A model generated the notes under the pieces. The model did no database searches. It was given only the letters and a program-made list of their open reading frames with translations, and had not been told where the DNA came from. A DNA stretch of 64,000 nucleotides, from contig NC_088678.1 in assembly GCF_950023065.1 (NCBI RefSeq), positions 12,266,580 to 12,330,579 on the forward strand, written 5' to 3'. Shown in pieces: positions 36,568-48,179 of the stretch. The translations under genes were made by a program, and so were the position numbers. The DNA comes from Planococcus citri. Its lineage: Eukaryota; Arthropoda; Insecta; Hemiptera; Pseudococcidae. Position 1 is the stretch's first letter. Every line of letters starts with the position of its first letter.

Positions 36568-36724
36568 TAGGTACTGTATTTTAGCAGCTTTGTTATATTC
36601 GTTGATTTTTTTTTCAACCAATGCAATTTTTTTCTTAAATTTTATATTAAATATTATATAAATATACATATCTACTTTGTAAATAAAAAATATAATAGTT
36701 TTATGAATATTTTGAATTAGTTAC

Positions 36725-37110
36725 TTATAGAATGATCAGAAAATAAATTTTGGACGGCAATTAGTGAGGTGAGAAAATCACTCTGAATTAAGAAAGACTG
36801 GTTTTCTGATCGCAGAGGCAGTATTAATAGCAGTAACTTCTGCAGTATGGATTGAATTAGCAGCCATGAATTTTATAATTAAAAATTTTATCATTTAAAG
36901 AGTAGGTAGGCAATTAGGCACAGGTACCCCTGAATGATGTTTTGGTAGGCATACTTTTAATCCATTTGTAAATCGAGAATTGAATTAGTTCAAGATAGTT
37001 GCGTTTTATTTATTAACGCAGCGAGTGGCTGTTTTTTGGATAGGTAATTAATCAGCTGTAAATTGACTACCATATGAGGAGGTTTGCGTAGCCAAAAGGG
37101 GAATAGGATA
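36725..37110 (-). pseudogene. non-LTR retrotransposon RNase H fragment
   Basis: The minus strand shows the remains of an RNase H domain (HTAEVTAINTA-like, then SVFLNSE and IAVQNLFSDHS-like words), interrupted by stops. It is a diverged duplicate of 39590-40020, lying in the same position upstream of the next gene. Confidence 0.6.
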
Positions 37111-37179
37111 TTAATTTTTGAAGTTATCTATGATTCAATATGAACTATGATCTATTTCATTATTTATGCAATTATCTAT

Positions 37180-37300
37180 TAGTCATAAGGCATAAGGCGA
37201 TGATTAGGAATTGATAACAACGTTGATAATGATGAAAATAATACAGTTTTTGTCCTAAAATTAGGTAGGTATATAACTACCTACCTATAAAAAGAAATAA
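37180..37300 (+). promoter_or_regulatory. conserved array promoter, copy 5
   Basis: AGTCATAAGGCATAAGGCGATGA, TAGGAATTGATAACAACG, TTGATAATGATGAAAAT and GTCCTAAAATTAGG are followed by GTATATAACTACC and CCTATAAAAAGAAAT (about 37269-37298). The leader mini-ORF ATG ACA TTC GAG TAA is at 37315-37329. Confidence 0.6.
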
Positions 37301-37385
37301 GAAATCAAGTTGAAATGACATTCGAGTAATTGAAGTGTTAGTTCTGTGTTGTGGATTAGGATATAGACTACCTGAAAGCGTAACA

Positions 37386-37657
37386 ATGATCATAAATTTG
37401 TTGATTTTGGTGTTTGGTTTTATGCTGATTCACCTGATGGCGAACCAGATTAACAAAAAAATAATAATATGTGGTGTGTTTTCATATAAAACAGCCTCCA
37501 TAATATTGATAAGTTTTCCTGTGGTAAGTTTCCTCCTCGTTAGTTTTAAATTTCGATTCTAAAATGATTGTGTATAGTTTTTTGGTGTCAAATTGTTCTT
37601 GATTTGGCACACCTATCACAGTATTTCCTTACTTTATGCATTACTTTACTAAATATC

Positions 37658-37696
<39 letters not shown>

Positions 37697-38692
37697 AAGA
37701 AAAATGATCTCCATTAACTCGATTATCTAATTATTTCTATTTCATTTTTGTTTTTTTTGTTTTTTTTTTTTAGATGAGTTTTGTTCAAGCCTTTATCTCA
37801 AAATGCATCGAAGCAGGTAAATTGAATTCCTTGGTTATTTATCGGCTTATTTTGAATCGTACGATGTCCACTTTTTTGATAATCAGTTGCTCGATGATGA
37901 CGTACCTAGATAAGACATACTAAAGATTTTTTACTTACTTATTATAATTTTTTTCTACAGAGAACTCTTTTGAGGTTCACGCGAATGATTTTTTAATCCT
38001 TGGTTTTGTATGCACTTGTATAAGTGGGCTGTTCGGAATTGAACTGGTGAGTGATGACTACCTACACTTTTATTTCTTATTGTCAAATTTTTGAATATTC
38101 AATTAATGAAATGACGTTTTCAGAAAAAAAAATTCTTATTACTCCGGTCTTGTTGGCAATAATGCTATTAATTGTCGTTTCGTTTGCTTCTGTAATTCTG
38201 AATATCGTATATTATTTTGATTTCAACAAAGGTCAATTCAGGAGCTATTCTGCCAGCGTAGAGTTCCAGTATACTGTGATTATTGGTAAGTAAATGTTTT
38301 AAAGATTTCAATTTTATTTCGTCAGCAATCTCATTTTTTTCAAATGATGAAAATTATTTCGCAATTGTTTAAATTTTCATCTCCATAATGTACTTTGTCA
38401 ATGAAAAAATGTACTACAAAAACTGATAGCTGAATATGTATTAAGATCGATCTCTGAAAAAATTTCTTAAATTTTTAAAAATAAAAAAATCAATTCAGCG
38501 TATACTTACCTACTTATTTACTCAGTTCAATATTTTTAATAAAAATTGTTTCCATTTTTTTTTTTTACAGAACTCGTGTCACTTTCTACTTTTTTCATAA
38601 TTTCAACTGTTCTGACCCAGTTTGGTGACGAGCAGCCATCCGTATCGAAACAATCCAAATCGAAACCAGAGGCACCAACCATTAATGTTTGA
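37386..38692 (+). pseudogene. array membrane protein, copy 5, with a one-base frameshift in exon 4
   Basis: Exons 37386-37523, 37774-37816, 37961-38046, 38124-38285 and 38571-38692 match copy 6 closely. Exon 4 is 162 nt instead of 163. After the acceptor there are nine A and then TTCTTATT, where copy 6 has AAAAAAGAATTTCTTATT. One base is missing at about 38124-38136. Read as given, translation leaves the family frame and stops about 13 codons into exon 4. With the expected base the length would be 183 residues. The N-terminus (MIINLLILVFGFMLIHLM) and the other exons and splice sites are intact. The change lies in a homopolymer run, so either a recent inactivation or a sequencing/assembly error is possible. 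The conserved Cys before TM1 (IICGVFSYK) is present. Confidence 0.75.
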
Positions 38693-38945
38693 GAAACAAT
38701 CAGCATCAAACTGCTACCATTAGGGTTGTAGGCTCCTTGGGATTTTCAATGCTTCAAATTAAGTATACCTATCTCTGCTTAAGTTATGCTGTTTTAAACG
38801 TTAATGATTATCAAAAAAATAATGATAAAAATTAATCAATTAGGTATGATAAATCAAAATGTCAAGTACAAAGTAAGCTCCCCCTCCACTCGCTCCTGTA
38901 CCTATTATGGCATACAATATTGTAATTTTCGATTATTTTTTACTC

Positions 38946-38951
38946 AATAAA
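38946..38951 (+). terminator. AATAAA poly(A) signal, array copy 5
   Basis: In TACTCAATAAAATTTTCTAAG, 254 nt after the stop codon. Identical placement in copy 6. Confidence 0.65.
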
Positions 38952-39589
38952 ATTTTCTAAGCTTTATAAAATTTTATGTAACAAAATACGAAAGATTCTA
39001 GGAAGAAATATTAAGTTGATATTTTCCTTGGGCTGGGTTGAAAAATAAAGTAAGGAACGTATGTACATTTTTGGGAGATCTTTGAAAATTCAAATTCAGG
39101 TCATTTTGCAGATGAAAAGATCAAATTTTGAACATAATTCAGATAGAAATAGAAGAATGAAAATCTATTTAATTAACTTATTTCTACACCTTATGGAATT
39201 AATTTGTTGAGGTTTCGAGATATTTAGAGCCACCGCTGAAGTTTTATTGAATTTCCCAATTTCAAAGAAATGCTCATAAAAAGGGTTGGGTAGAATATAG
39301 GTAATACTTAAAGATCCAATTTTGGCAAAAATAAGAATAATTTTGGTTAGGCATTTTTTTTTTTTTTTTTTTGGTTCAAAAAATGTCTTGAAATCTTGAA
39401 ATGTACGTTAGCTAGCTGTGATGATAAGATTTGAGGAGAAAGGAGTAAGTAGCAGATTTTGAATTTTCATCTAGGTACGTATAATTTCATTACTATAGTG
39501 ATTCAAATGTGGCTGGCCACATACATAAAATGGTGATGGTTTAGGTGTTTTGAATTTTGTAAATAAAAATGATAGAGTTTTACGAATAT

Positions 39590-40020
39590 TTTAAATTAGT
39601 TATCTAGGATGATCAGAAAATAAATTTTGGACAGCAATTAGTGAGCTGAGAAAATCACTTTGAATTATGAAAGACTCGTTTTCTGATTCGCGAGTGTGTA
39701 TATCGCAGAGGCAGTGGTAAATAGCAGTGAGTTCAGCAGCATGGATTGAATGAGCAGCCATGAATTTTAAAATTAAAAATTTTATCATTCAAAGAGTAAG
39801 AGTAGGTAGGCAATTAGGCATAGGTAACCCTGAATGGTGTGTTGGTAGGCATATTTTTGATCCATTTGTAAAGCGGAAATTGAATTATTAGTTCGAGATA
39901 GTTGCGTTTTAATAATTAACGGCGAGTGGCTGTTTTTTGGGTAGGTAATTATTAATTAATCAGCTTTAAATTGACTTTAAGGAGGTTCATGAAGCCCAAA
40001 GGGGAATAGGATATTAGTTT
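39590..40020 (-). pseudogene. non-LTR retrotransposon RNase H fragment (duplicate)
   Basis: The minus strand keeps an open 60-codon stretch with HAAELTAIYHCL (RNase H Glu region) and SFIIQSDFLSSLIAVQN (QSDS-like core Asp), then FSDHP. This is a recognisable part of a jockey/R1-like RNase H domain. It is nearly identical in layout to 36725-37110, showing that the unit with copies 5 and 6 was duplicated together with this insert. Confidence 0.7.
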
Positions 40021-40074
40021 TTGAAGTTATCTATGATTCAATATGAACTATATGGTCTATTTCATTATTTATCT

Positions 40075-40205
40075 AATGATCTATCCGTCATAAGGCATAA
40101 GGCAACGATTAGAAATTTGATAACAACGTTGATAATGATGAAAATAATGAAGTTTTCGTCCTAAAATTAGGTAGGTACCTACATAAATACCTATAAGAAG
40201 AAATA
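40075..40205 (+). promoter_or_regulatory. conserved array promoter, copy 6
   Basis: CCGTCATAAGGCATAAGGCA, CGATTAGAAATTTGATAAC, AACGTTGATAATGATGAAAA and CGTCCTAAAATTAGG are followed by CCTATAAGAAGAAAT (about 40190-40204). The leader ATG (40221) opens a longer 20-codon upstream ORF in this copy. Confidence 0.6.
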
Positions 40206-40291
40206 AGAAACCAAGTTTAAATGAAATTCGAATACCTAATTGAAGTGTTGTTTCTGTGTTGTGGATTAGGATATACCTAAAAATTGTAACA

Positions 40292-41581
40292 ATGGACACG
40301 AGTTTGTTAATTTTTATATTTGGTTTTATGCTGATTCTCCTGGTTTACCAGATTGGCGAAAAAAAATTAATATGTGGTGTGTTTTCATGTAAAACAGCCT
40401 CCATAATACTGATAAGTTTTCCTGTGGTAAGTTTCCTCCTCGATAGTTTTAAATTTCGATTCTAAAATGATCGTGTGTAGTTTTTTGGAGTCAAATTGTT
40501 CTTGTTTGGGCACACATATCACAGTATTTCCTAACTAATACTATTCATCGTTTTTTATAATAAAATTAATTTCCATTAACTCGATTATCTATTCATTTCT
40601 ATTTCATTTTTTTAAATTTTTTTTTAGCTGAGTTTTATTCAAGCCTTCATCTCAAAATACATCGAAGCAGGTAAATTGAATTCCTTTATTATTTATAGGC
40701 TTATTTTGAATCGTATTATGTCCATTTTTTTCTATAATCAATTGCTCGATGATGACATACCTAGATAAGACATAGGTACTAAAGATTTTTTTACTTATTA
40801 TAATTTTTTTTACAGAGAACTCTTTCGAGGTTCACACGAATGACTTTTTAATCCTTGTTTTTGTATGTACTTGCATCAGTGGACTGTTTGGAATTGAACT
40901 GGTGAGTGATGACTACCTACACTTTTATTTCGTTACTGTCAACTTTTTGAATAGGTATTCAATCAATGAAATGATGTTTTCAGAAAAAAGAATTTCTTAT
41001 TATTCCGTTCTCGATTGCAATAATGCTAATAATTGTCGCTTCGTTGGCTTCTTGCATTCTGAATATCGTATTTTATTTTGATTTCAACAAAGGTCAATTC
41101 AGGAGCCATTCTGCCAGCGTAGAATTCCGGTATGCTGTGATTATTGGTAAGTAAATGTTTCAAAGATTTCAATTTTATTTCGTCAGCAATCTCATTTTTT
41201 CTCAAATGATGAAAATTACATATGTACTTCGCAATTGTTTAAATTATCATCTCCATAATGTACTTTGTCAATGAAAAAATTTAACTACTAAGTATAAAAA
41301 CTAATAGCTGAATATGTAAAATTAATCTCTGAAAAAATTTCTTAAATTTTCAAAAATAAAAAAATCAATTCAGCGTATTTACCTACTTATTTATACTCAG
41401 TTCAATATTTTTAATAAAAATTGTTTCCATTTTTTTTTTTTTTTTTACAGAACTCGTGTCACTTTCCACTTTTTTCATAATTTCAACTTTTCTGACCCAG
41501 TTTGGTGACGAGCAGCCATCCGTATCGAAACCAACATCCAAATCGAAGCCATCGTCTGAGGCACCAACCATTAATGTTTGA
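40292..41581 (+). CDS. array membrane protein, copy 6 (five exons)
   Basis: Exons 40292-40426, 40628-40670, 40816-40901, 40984-41146 and 41451-41581 give 185 residues. N-terminus MDTSLLIFIFGFMLILLV, hydrophobic, then KKLICGVFSCK and four more hydrophobic segments. The exon 4 loop reads FDFNKGQFRSHSASVEF, in a subgroup with copy 5 (SYSAS). The last segment (LVSLSTFFIISTFLTQF) lacks the Tyr-Trp-Asp of copies 1-3. Tail: Lys/Ser/Pro-rich, ending INV. Coding exons, introns and about 3 kb of flank are close to copy 5, so these are the most recent duplicates in the cluster. This copy is intact at the site where copy 5 is shifted. Function unknown. Confidence 0.87.
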
Positions 41582-41829
41582 GAAACAATCAGCGTCAAAC
41601 TGCTATCATTAGGGTTGTAGGCTCCTTGGGATTTTCAATGCTTCAAATTAAGTATACCTATCTCTGCTTGAGTTATGCTGTTTTAAACGTTTATGATTAT
41701 CGAAAAATAATGGTAAAAATGAATCAATTATGATAAATCAAAATGTCAAGTACAAAGTAAGCTCCCCCTCCACTCGTTCCTGTACCTATTATGGCGTACA
41801 ATATTGTAATTTTCGATTACTTTTTACTC

Positions 41830-41835
41830 AATAAA
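41830..41835 (+). terminator. AATAAA poly(A) signal, array copy 6
   Basis: In TACTCAATAAAATTTTCTAAG, 249 nt after the stop codon, as in copy 5. Confidence 0.65.
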
Positions 41836-42175
41836 ATTTTCTAAGCTTTAAAATTTTATGTAACAAAATACGAAAGATGAAAAACCCCAGGAACCCCAAT
41901 ATCACATTTTCAACTTTTTTCTTGGGGAGCGGAGGGGAGAGGAGGGGAGGGGGTTCACAGTTTTGGACCCAAAAAAATACCCTTTCGGAAGTGCAATTTC
42001 AAAGAAATGCTCATAAAAAGGGTTGGGTAGAACATAAAATTCAGCATACCATGAACTCGGACTTGGAATTTTTGTAGCCCTTCCAGTCGACGTTTAGGCA
42101 CGATTGCTGTCGAAATAAATTTTTGCTATTTCAAATTTTTAATTTTCTCCGTCAATTTTGAAAATATGAAATTTT

Positions 42176-43743
42176 GTGAGTAGCAGGATGGCCTTAACCG
42201 CCTAGCGGTTATTATTGTAGCTCCCCTTATACAAAATATTATTCGATCTATCCTTAGAGAGAAGCTTCGTTACTTGCTCTCTTTAAAGTTCATCACTCTA
42301 TCTCCTTCTACTGAAAGTATGGTAATGTGGGGGATTCTCTGCTTGTGGATCTAAAGGCATCGACCCAAAGACCACAAGCTAAGCTCTTCACTTAGCATCG
42401 TAATCTCAAACTCTCTGGAGCTAAGTCAAAATGTAGATGTGTTAACTATTTTGGCACAAGAAAATGTATAAGCGCATTGGCCTCAAGTCAATGTCCTTTT
42501 CATATTTAATCCACTTTTAGCGTGGTGATTTGTGTTTCTTTCAACATGATGATTAAATATGCTTAATCGTCATGGTTCGATTGGATGCAGTTTGATCAAC
42601 CCGGGCATCAAAAGCATTTCTCGCAAATACATTGGACTTTGTATATTATGTACCTATCATTGTACCTGGTTTGAGTGAGTACTACAGATTGGATAGGTAA
42701 AGTGTGCAGTGTCTAATGGAGTTGACTGAAGTACATAGGATAATTACATCGACGACACCTACCAAGTTAATTTGTAATAATTGTAATTACATCTCAATTA
42801 TTGGCATTATTCAGATCGATTATGTGCTAAGTAGTCACTTAGTACGTAATTGGCCTGAATTATTATTATGACCCAGGTTGTAAGTGGTAGGTAATTCGCC
42901 TTGCAGGGCTGCATACTGGTATAAGTACCAAAATACCAATACCGGCAATACCAGCAAATTTTGAAAAAATTTATGAATACAGTTTTACCAATACAGATTA
43001 GCAGCCAGATGAAGTACCAATTTACAAAATACCAATACCGAAATAATTTTCAATGGTTTATTTTGGTATTGGTATTTTGTGGTATTTTGAATTTTTTGAT
43101 TGATTACAAAATTATAAATAAAATAACTGATAAATTACTCATATTGAAAAGCTTGTAAGTGATAATGATGAATCTTGAACTTGCAAATTGAGGTGTTCAA
43201 ATAGAAAAAAAGTGTAATTTCTAAAAAAAAAAAAAAGGAAAAACCTTGTTAATTCTGGCCTAAAAACACACTTTTTATTTGGTATTATATTGGTACAATA
43301 CCAATACCAATACCAATACCAGATACCGAAAAAAAATCCACAACATAATAAAATACCAATACCAAAATACCAAAATTTGATATCTGTATTGGAAAATACC
43401 GAAATACCAATACCATTTTGGGAACTGTATGCTAAATACCAATAACTGGTACCAATACCGTTTATGTTAATCGTTATGCAGTCTTGATCAATTGTGTAAT
43501 TTGTTATGCACCTTACGTACCTTCTTAAATGTTACTAATAAATAATAAAAACATTATAGTAGTCATTACTAGTGTGTTTTATTATTGTTGGGATACTATG
43601 AGTACTATGAATAGTTAGGATGGTTTTATCAACCTCATACCACCTTTTGAGCTATCCAGGTAAGAGGTAATTATTCCCCTCTTAGGGAATAATTAGTGTC
43701 CATATCCAGTAGGAATAATAAAGTTCATTCCAGCTTATTTTTC
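42176..43743. mobile_element. unclassified insertion splitting the 3' block of array copy 6
   Basis: The left flank ends at CCGTCAATTTTGAAAATATG and the right flank resumes at GACTTTATTTATGACC. The uninterrupted block after array copy 3 (about 31440-31570) has these segments close together. The 1.57-kb insert has more balanced composition than its surroundings. It contains a short stem (CTTGTGG...CCACAAG around 42350-42380) and, on the right, TGTTGGGATACTATGAGTAC, which could be a retroelement LTR start. No protein is recognised. Confidence 0.4.
42903..43485. repeat. foldback rich in ATACCAATACC
   Basis: From CAGGGCTGCATACTGGTAT to TATGCAGTCTTG, the ends read as imperfect inverted copies. 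Inside are dense ATACCAATACC/GGTATTGGTATTTTG words, complementary between halves, which would let the strand fold back. It is probably a MITE nested in the surrounding insert. Confidence 0.55.
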
Positions 43744-44535
43744 ATTCAGACTTTATTTATGACCTCATCTAGAATTGATTGTTGGCCTTTTTGAGCTATT
43801 TGGAGTATCCAAATAATTTTTTTTCCAATTTTTAAAAACAATATTCAGTTACTTACCTACCTAAATTATATGAGGGTCATTCAATAACTAAGTTTCCCTA
43901 TATTTGGAAAAATCGAAAAAATAAAACATTTCGGAAAAAAAGTACACGGAAAAAAAAAAGTACAGGTAATTTTTATTATTTTAGCACAATAACCGGATCC
44001 CATTCGAAAATACAGTAGAATTTATTTAAGAACTTGGTATTTTCAACTGGTCACACAAAATTATTTTTAATGTGATGGCATGGTAAAAATTATTCCTCCA
44101 TAATGACTTTTACTGTACCATGATAGTAAAAATTACACGAACCAATAATGTAAAAATTAATGTGTGGTGAAGAAAGAAAATACTCCACTTGAAGTAATTT
44201 TTACTATTTGAAAAGTAAAAATTATTCTATCGTAATAATTTTTACTATATTTCAATAGTAAAAATTACTCGAACCAATTGTGCAAAGATTATTAGGCGTT
44301 GAAGTAAAAAATGCTCGTTTTGAGATAATTTTTACTGTTTGATAAATAAAAAGTACTTGTGGTGAGGTAATTTTTACTTTTGAGCAATGATATAAATTTT
44401 CAAAATGAAATTTTATAAAATTAAAATAAAGGGGAAGGGATGTGCAATTTTGAATTTTTTTTGCACTGTTGGATTCTACTCGATGTGGAGGATTTTTGAC
44501 AATTTTAATCTCTTACGAAAATTTCCTAACCTAAT

Positions 44536-44614
44536 GACCTAACGGGGAATCGAACCTGGTACCTTACGTTTTCCTAACTACCTAACTTAACTACTCGGCT
44601 ATGACCACGCTACT
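44536..44614 (-). other. degenerate tRNA-like module in FB4
   Basis: Minus strand: TAGCCGAGTAGTTAAG is an excellent A-box match and GGTTCGATTCC a perfect B box, separated by about 35 nt. Acceptor and T stems pair poorly, so it is a tRNA-derived relic, not a confident tRNA gene. Confidence 0.55.
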
Positions 44615-44759
44615 AATAAACGAGGATTAAAAGAATATATTTGTTTGCAAACGCGTGGTGCTATTTCAAATCACGTTACTGTTTATTACGTGCAGTTTGA
44701 TTGGATAGCACTTTTTCACATGTTTGTGTGTGTATTTTCTGTGTTGCCGGTATATCGTA

Positions 44760-46375
44760 TAAAATTTCAAGGTCTAAAGTGCGTTTTTCGATTTTTGGTG
44801 AATTTTTGAAACTCGAATTTAGGCCAAAAGTGAGAGAAAAAATCAAAATGTTACCAAATTGACCAAGAAAGCTGAAATTTGGGATATACCCTATTTTCGA
44901 CATGCCAAATCGATTGGAGACGGTTTCAACCCATTTTGAGCAGTTCTGGAGCCTCCAGCAGGTTTTTGAAACTCGAAATTCCCACAAAGTTCCATCAAAT
45001 TGGTTTGTAAAGCTAAAATTTATTCTAAAAACTAATTTCAATACGCTACGAAGTACTGCAGGTGAATTTCAAGTCGTTTTGGATCCTCCAGCAACTGTTT
45101 GAAAATTCCTGAAGCCCCCAGCAGATTTTTGAAACTTTAAATTTTCACAAAATTTCATCAAATAGAGATGGAAAGCTGAAATTTACTCTACACTCCAATT
45201 TTAACACCCTCTGAAAACGACTTCTGGTGGATTTAAAGTCATTTTACAGCCTCCAACGACTTTTTTTAACATTACTGGAGCCTCCAGTAGATTTTTGAAG
45301 ATTGAAATTTCCCCAAAATTTCATCAAACCAAGATGTAGAGTCGAAATTCATTCTGCAAACTAATTTCAATACGCTACGAAGTTGACTGCTGGTGAATTT
45401 CAAGTCATTTTAGAGCCTCCAACGACTGTTTTGAACATTACTGGAGCCTCCAGTAGATTTTTGAAGATTGAAATTTCCCCAAAATTTCATCAAACCAAGA
45501 TGGAGAGTCGAAATTCATTCTGCAAACTAATTTCAATGCGCTACGAAGTTGACTGCTGGTGAATTTCAAGTCGTTTTGGAGCCTCCAGCAACTTTTTGAA
45601 AGGTTGTATGACGTTTTTTTGGAAAATTGAAATTTCAAAACCATTTGAAACCATCATGTAATCTGCGAAGTAAATTTCAGCTTGCCAACTCTATTTGATA
45701 ATTTAATGTTGGGGAAATTTCAAGTTCCAAAAATCTACTGGAGGTTCCAGTAATTTTCAAAAAAGTCGCTGGATGCCCTAAAATTACTTGAACCCACCTG
45801 AAGTCGTCTTCAGAGGGTGTTAAAATTGGAGTGTAGAGTAAATTTCAGCTTTACATCTCCATTTGATGAAATTTTGTGAAAATTTAAAGTTTCAAAAATC
45901 TGCTAGAGGCTCCAGAACTGCTCAAAACGGCTTGAAACCGTTTCCAATCGATTTGACATGTCGAAAATAGGGTATATTCCAAATTTCAGCTTTCTTGGTC
46001 AATTTGGTGAAATTTTGATTTTTTCCCTCAGTTTTAGCCTAAATTCGGTTTTCAAAAATTCACCAAAAATCGAAAAACGCACTTTAGACCTTGAAATTTT
46101 GACAGGTGATAAATTTTTGCATGATCTTTCGATCTACCTTTGTAAAGTTTGAAAAAGTTCGTGCAAGCCCTATGTTAAAACGCAAAATCTGCGATTTCGG
46201 CTGACCTGTCAATCAAAATTGCCGCCTTTTTGTAAGTAAGGCCACCTTTTTTTTTTGGCAAGTTTGCTTTAAAATGTTCTTCAGGATGTCCCCTTTAAGA
46301 AAAAAGCTGTCGCGGAGGATCGGCGGGGGGGGGGGTGCAATTACTCCTATTGTCATATGCCGGACTATTAATATT
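44760..46375. mobile_element. left-truncated foldback element FB3b nested in FB4
   Basis: The right end CATATGCCGGAC and the long inverted arms match FB3a at 56195-59412. Arms carry repeated CTGGAGCCTCCAG(C/T)A words, each a small palindrome, and CCAAATTTCAGCTTTCTTGG. The left terminal sequence is missing. Arm symmetry (about 44765-45600 against 45650-46110) is plain. Confidence 0.75.
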
Positions 46376-46876
46376 GACACAGTAATTCGTGTTTTCCATG
46401 TAGTAAGAATTACTCTCACAATGCGTGATATTTACTTAGAAATAATAGTAAAAATTACTTTTATAACTGAGTAATTTTTACTTGGGCAGAATAGTGAAAC
46501 TTTACTATTCGTGAATAGTAAAAATTACCGTTACAATCGCAACAGATAATACCACCTGGTGCAGTACTTTTTATTCAATCATACAATTTTATTTTTTACC
46601 AGAACAGAATAGTAAAAATTTACCATCCGTAAATAGTAAAAATTACATTGAATTTTGTGGGAAAAAATACTATACAGAAATGTAATTTTTACTTTCATCA
46701 CGAATTGAACCACACGTTGAGTGATTTTTACTATGAGATTAGTAAATTTTACTATGAGGTTTGTAAATTCTACCTAATTTTGGGTAAAATATATTTTTTG
46801 GCGGACATTTATTATTTTTTAACAGGTAATTTATGTTAAAATTTTTTTCCGTGTATAATATATTTGAAGATATTCT

Positions 46877-47906
46877 CTATTTCTCTATGTAACCGCCGTT
46901 ACATTCTAAGCACTTGTACCAATAGAGCAGCTTTTCTATCACCACGCGGTAGTGTGGTGTCACCAAATTCTCGAAGTAGGTGTGGATGGCATGCTGCAGT
47001 TTGGCTGTGTTTTTGAATCGTTCGCCTACAAATTCGACTTTCAGGTGACAGAACAGGTAATAATCCAATGGGGCCAGGTCAGGGGAATGCGGCGGATGTG
47101 GAAAAACTTCCCAATTAAACGTTTTAAGGAACTCTCAAGTCGCATTTGCCGTGTGAGGATGGGCATTATCGTGAATCAGCAGCACTTTTTGACGCAATTT
47201 TCCTCGTCGTTTGTTCTGAATCGCACGTCGGAGGTTTTTTAAAGTCTCCTGGTAAGATAAGGAATTAATGGTTTTACCTTTCTCCATATATTCCTCCAGA
47301 AGAATGCCCTCAGTATCCCAAAACACCGTGAGGAGGACCTTTCCGGCGGATGGCACAGTCTTGAATTTGTTTGGCACTTTTTTGCCTGGACTGACCCACT
47401 GCATCGATTGTCTTCGTGTTTCCGGTGTATAATAATGAATCCATGACTCGTCTCCAGTCACTATTCGACCAAAAAGTGCATCCCCCTCCTCATGATATCA
47501 CGTGAGGAATTCCAAACCTGAGCCCATTACGCATTTCGAGATTATCATGGACTAGAGTGTGTATCGAGCCTACTGAGATGTTGAGAAGATGGTTGTCCTT
47601 CAATACATGTTGAATATCGGTTACAGTAACGCGGCGATTCTCGTTGAGTATAGCGCAAACAGCTGTGATCGAGTTTTTGTTGATGGCGTCAGACGGCCAG
47701 CCAGAACACTGCAAATCATGAACCTCTTCTCGACCCTCCTAGAAGGATTTAACCCATTGGCGAACCATCTGGACACTCATGGCACCTTCCCCATACACCA
47801 TAACAATGTCTCGATGAATATCACTCGCGTCATTACTGAGAGCACACAAAAAACGAATCGTACTTCGAACTTCACAATCAGCGGCACTAGCTAGTGGTAG
47901 CTCCAT
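46877..47906 (-). pseudogene. mariner transposase, inactivated
   Basis: Read on the minus strand from ATG 47906 to the stop at 46877, about 343 codons, the normal mariner length (about 345). N-terminal helix-turn-helix region: QMVRQWVKSF, then an in-frame TAG, then EGREEVHDLQ. Further on are VTVTDIQHVL and a frameshift around 47480-47520. The catalytic part has TGDESWIHYYTPE (first Asp), HDNAHPHT (second Asp), a further in-frame stop at 47135, and PPHSPDLAPLDYYLF (third Asp, D34D spacing type). The three catalytic Asp codons survive, but the two stops and the frameshift make it non-functional. It is a cut-and-paste transposase family acting in the nucleus on its own TIRs. Confidence 0.88.
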
Positions 47907-48179
47907 GGTTTTCGTACTGTAGGGTCCGTTCTATTGACACTACCACGCTGGAATTTTTACAGTAGTGCCAAAACACCCTCAGAAACGTCCCCCCGCAAAC
48001 AGAATGAATTTCCCATTAGTAGTTTCTGAGAAAAAAAAATGGGAAACTTAGTTGTTGAATGACCCTCATAGATTTTAAACCAGCAGAAACAAACTTAGAA
48101 ATTTTCACACGAATTAATTGAAAGTGTTTGACCGCCCAAATGCATTGCATGGTGATGGTTTCAAGCCATTTTGAAGCAC

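Larger units (their letters stand above)
43945..46853. mobile_element. foldback element FB4 inserted in the mariner
   Basis: CACGGAAAAAAAAAAGTACA on the left and TTTTTTTTCCGTG on the right, each next to TA (43943-43944 and 46854-46855), so a TA target duplication is likely. Both subterminal zones are packed with GTAAAAATTAC/GTAATTTTTAC words (43960-44400; 46420-46760). The interior contains a tRNA-like module and a left-truncated FB3 element. No transposase is seen. Confidence 0.75.
43871..48068 (-). mobile_element. mariner element (irritans-like) split by a foldback insertion
   Basis: Terminal inverted repeats TGAGGGTCATTCAATAACTA and its near-complement ending TTGAATGACCCTCA are flanked by TA on both sides (43869-43870, 48069-48070). 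Removing the inner foldback element (43945-46853) leaves about 1.29 kb, the normal mariner size. The empty site is seen in the parallel block after array copy 3 (about 31690: AAATTATATGGATTTGAACC). Confidence 0.88.

Noticed and set aside
43578..43748. Solo LTR starting TGTTGGGATACTATG
   Set aside because: Only the start looks LTR-like; no matching second LTR, target duplication or CA end could be fixed, so it is mentioned only within the unclassified insertion.
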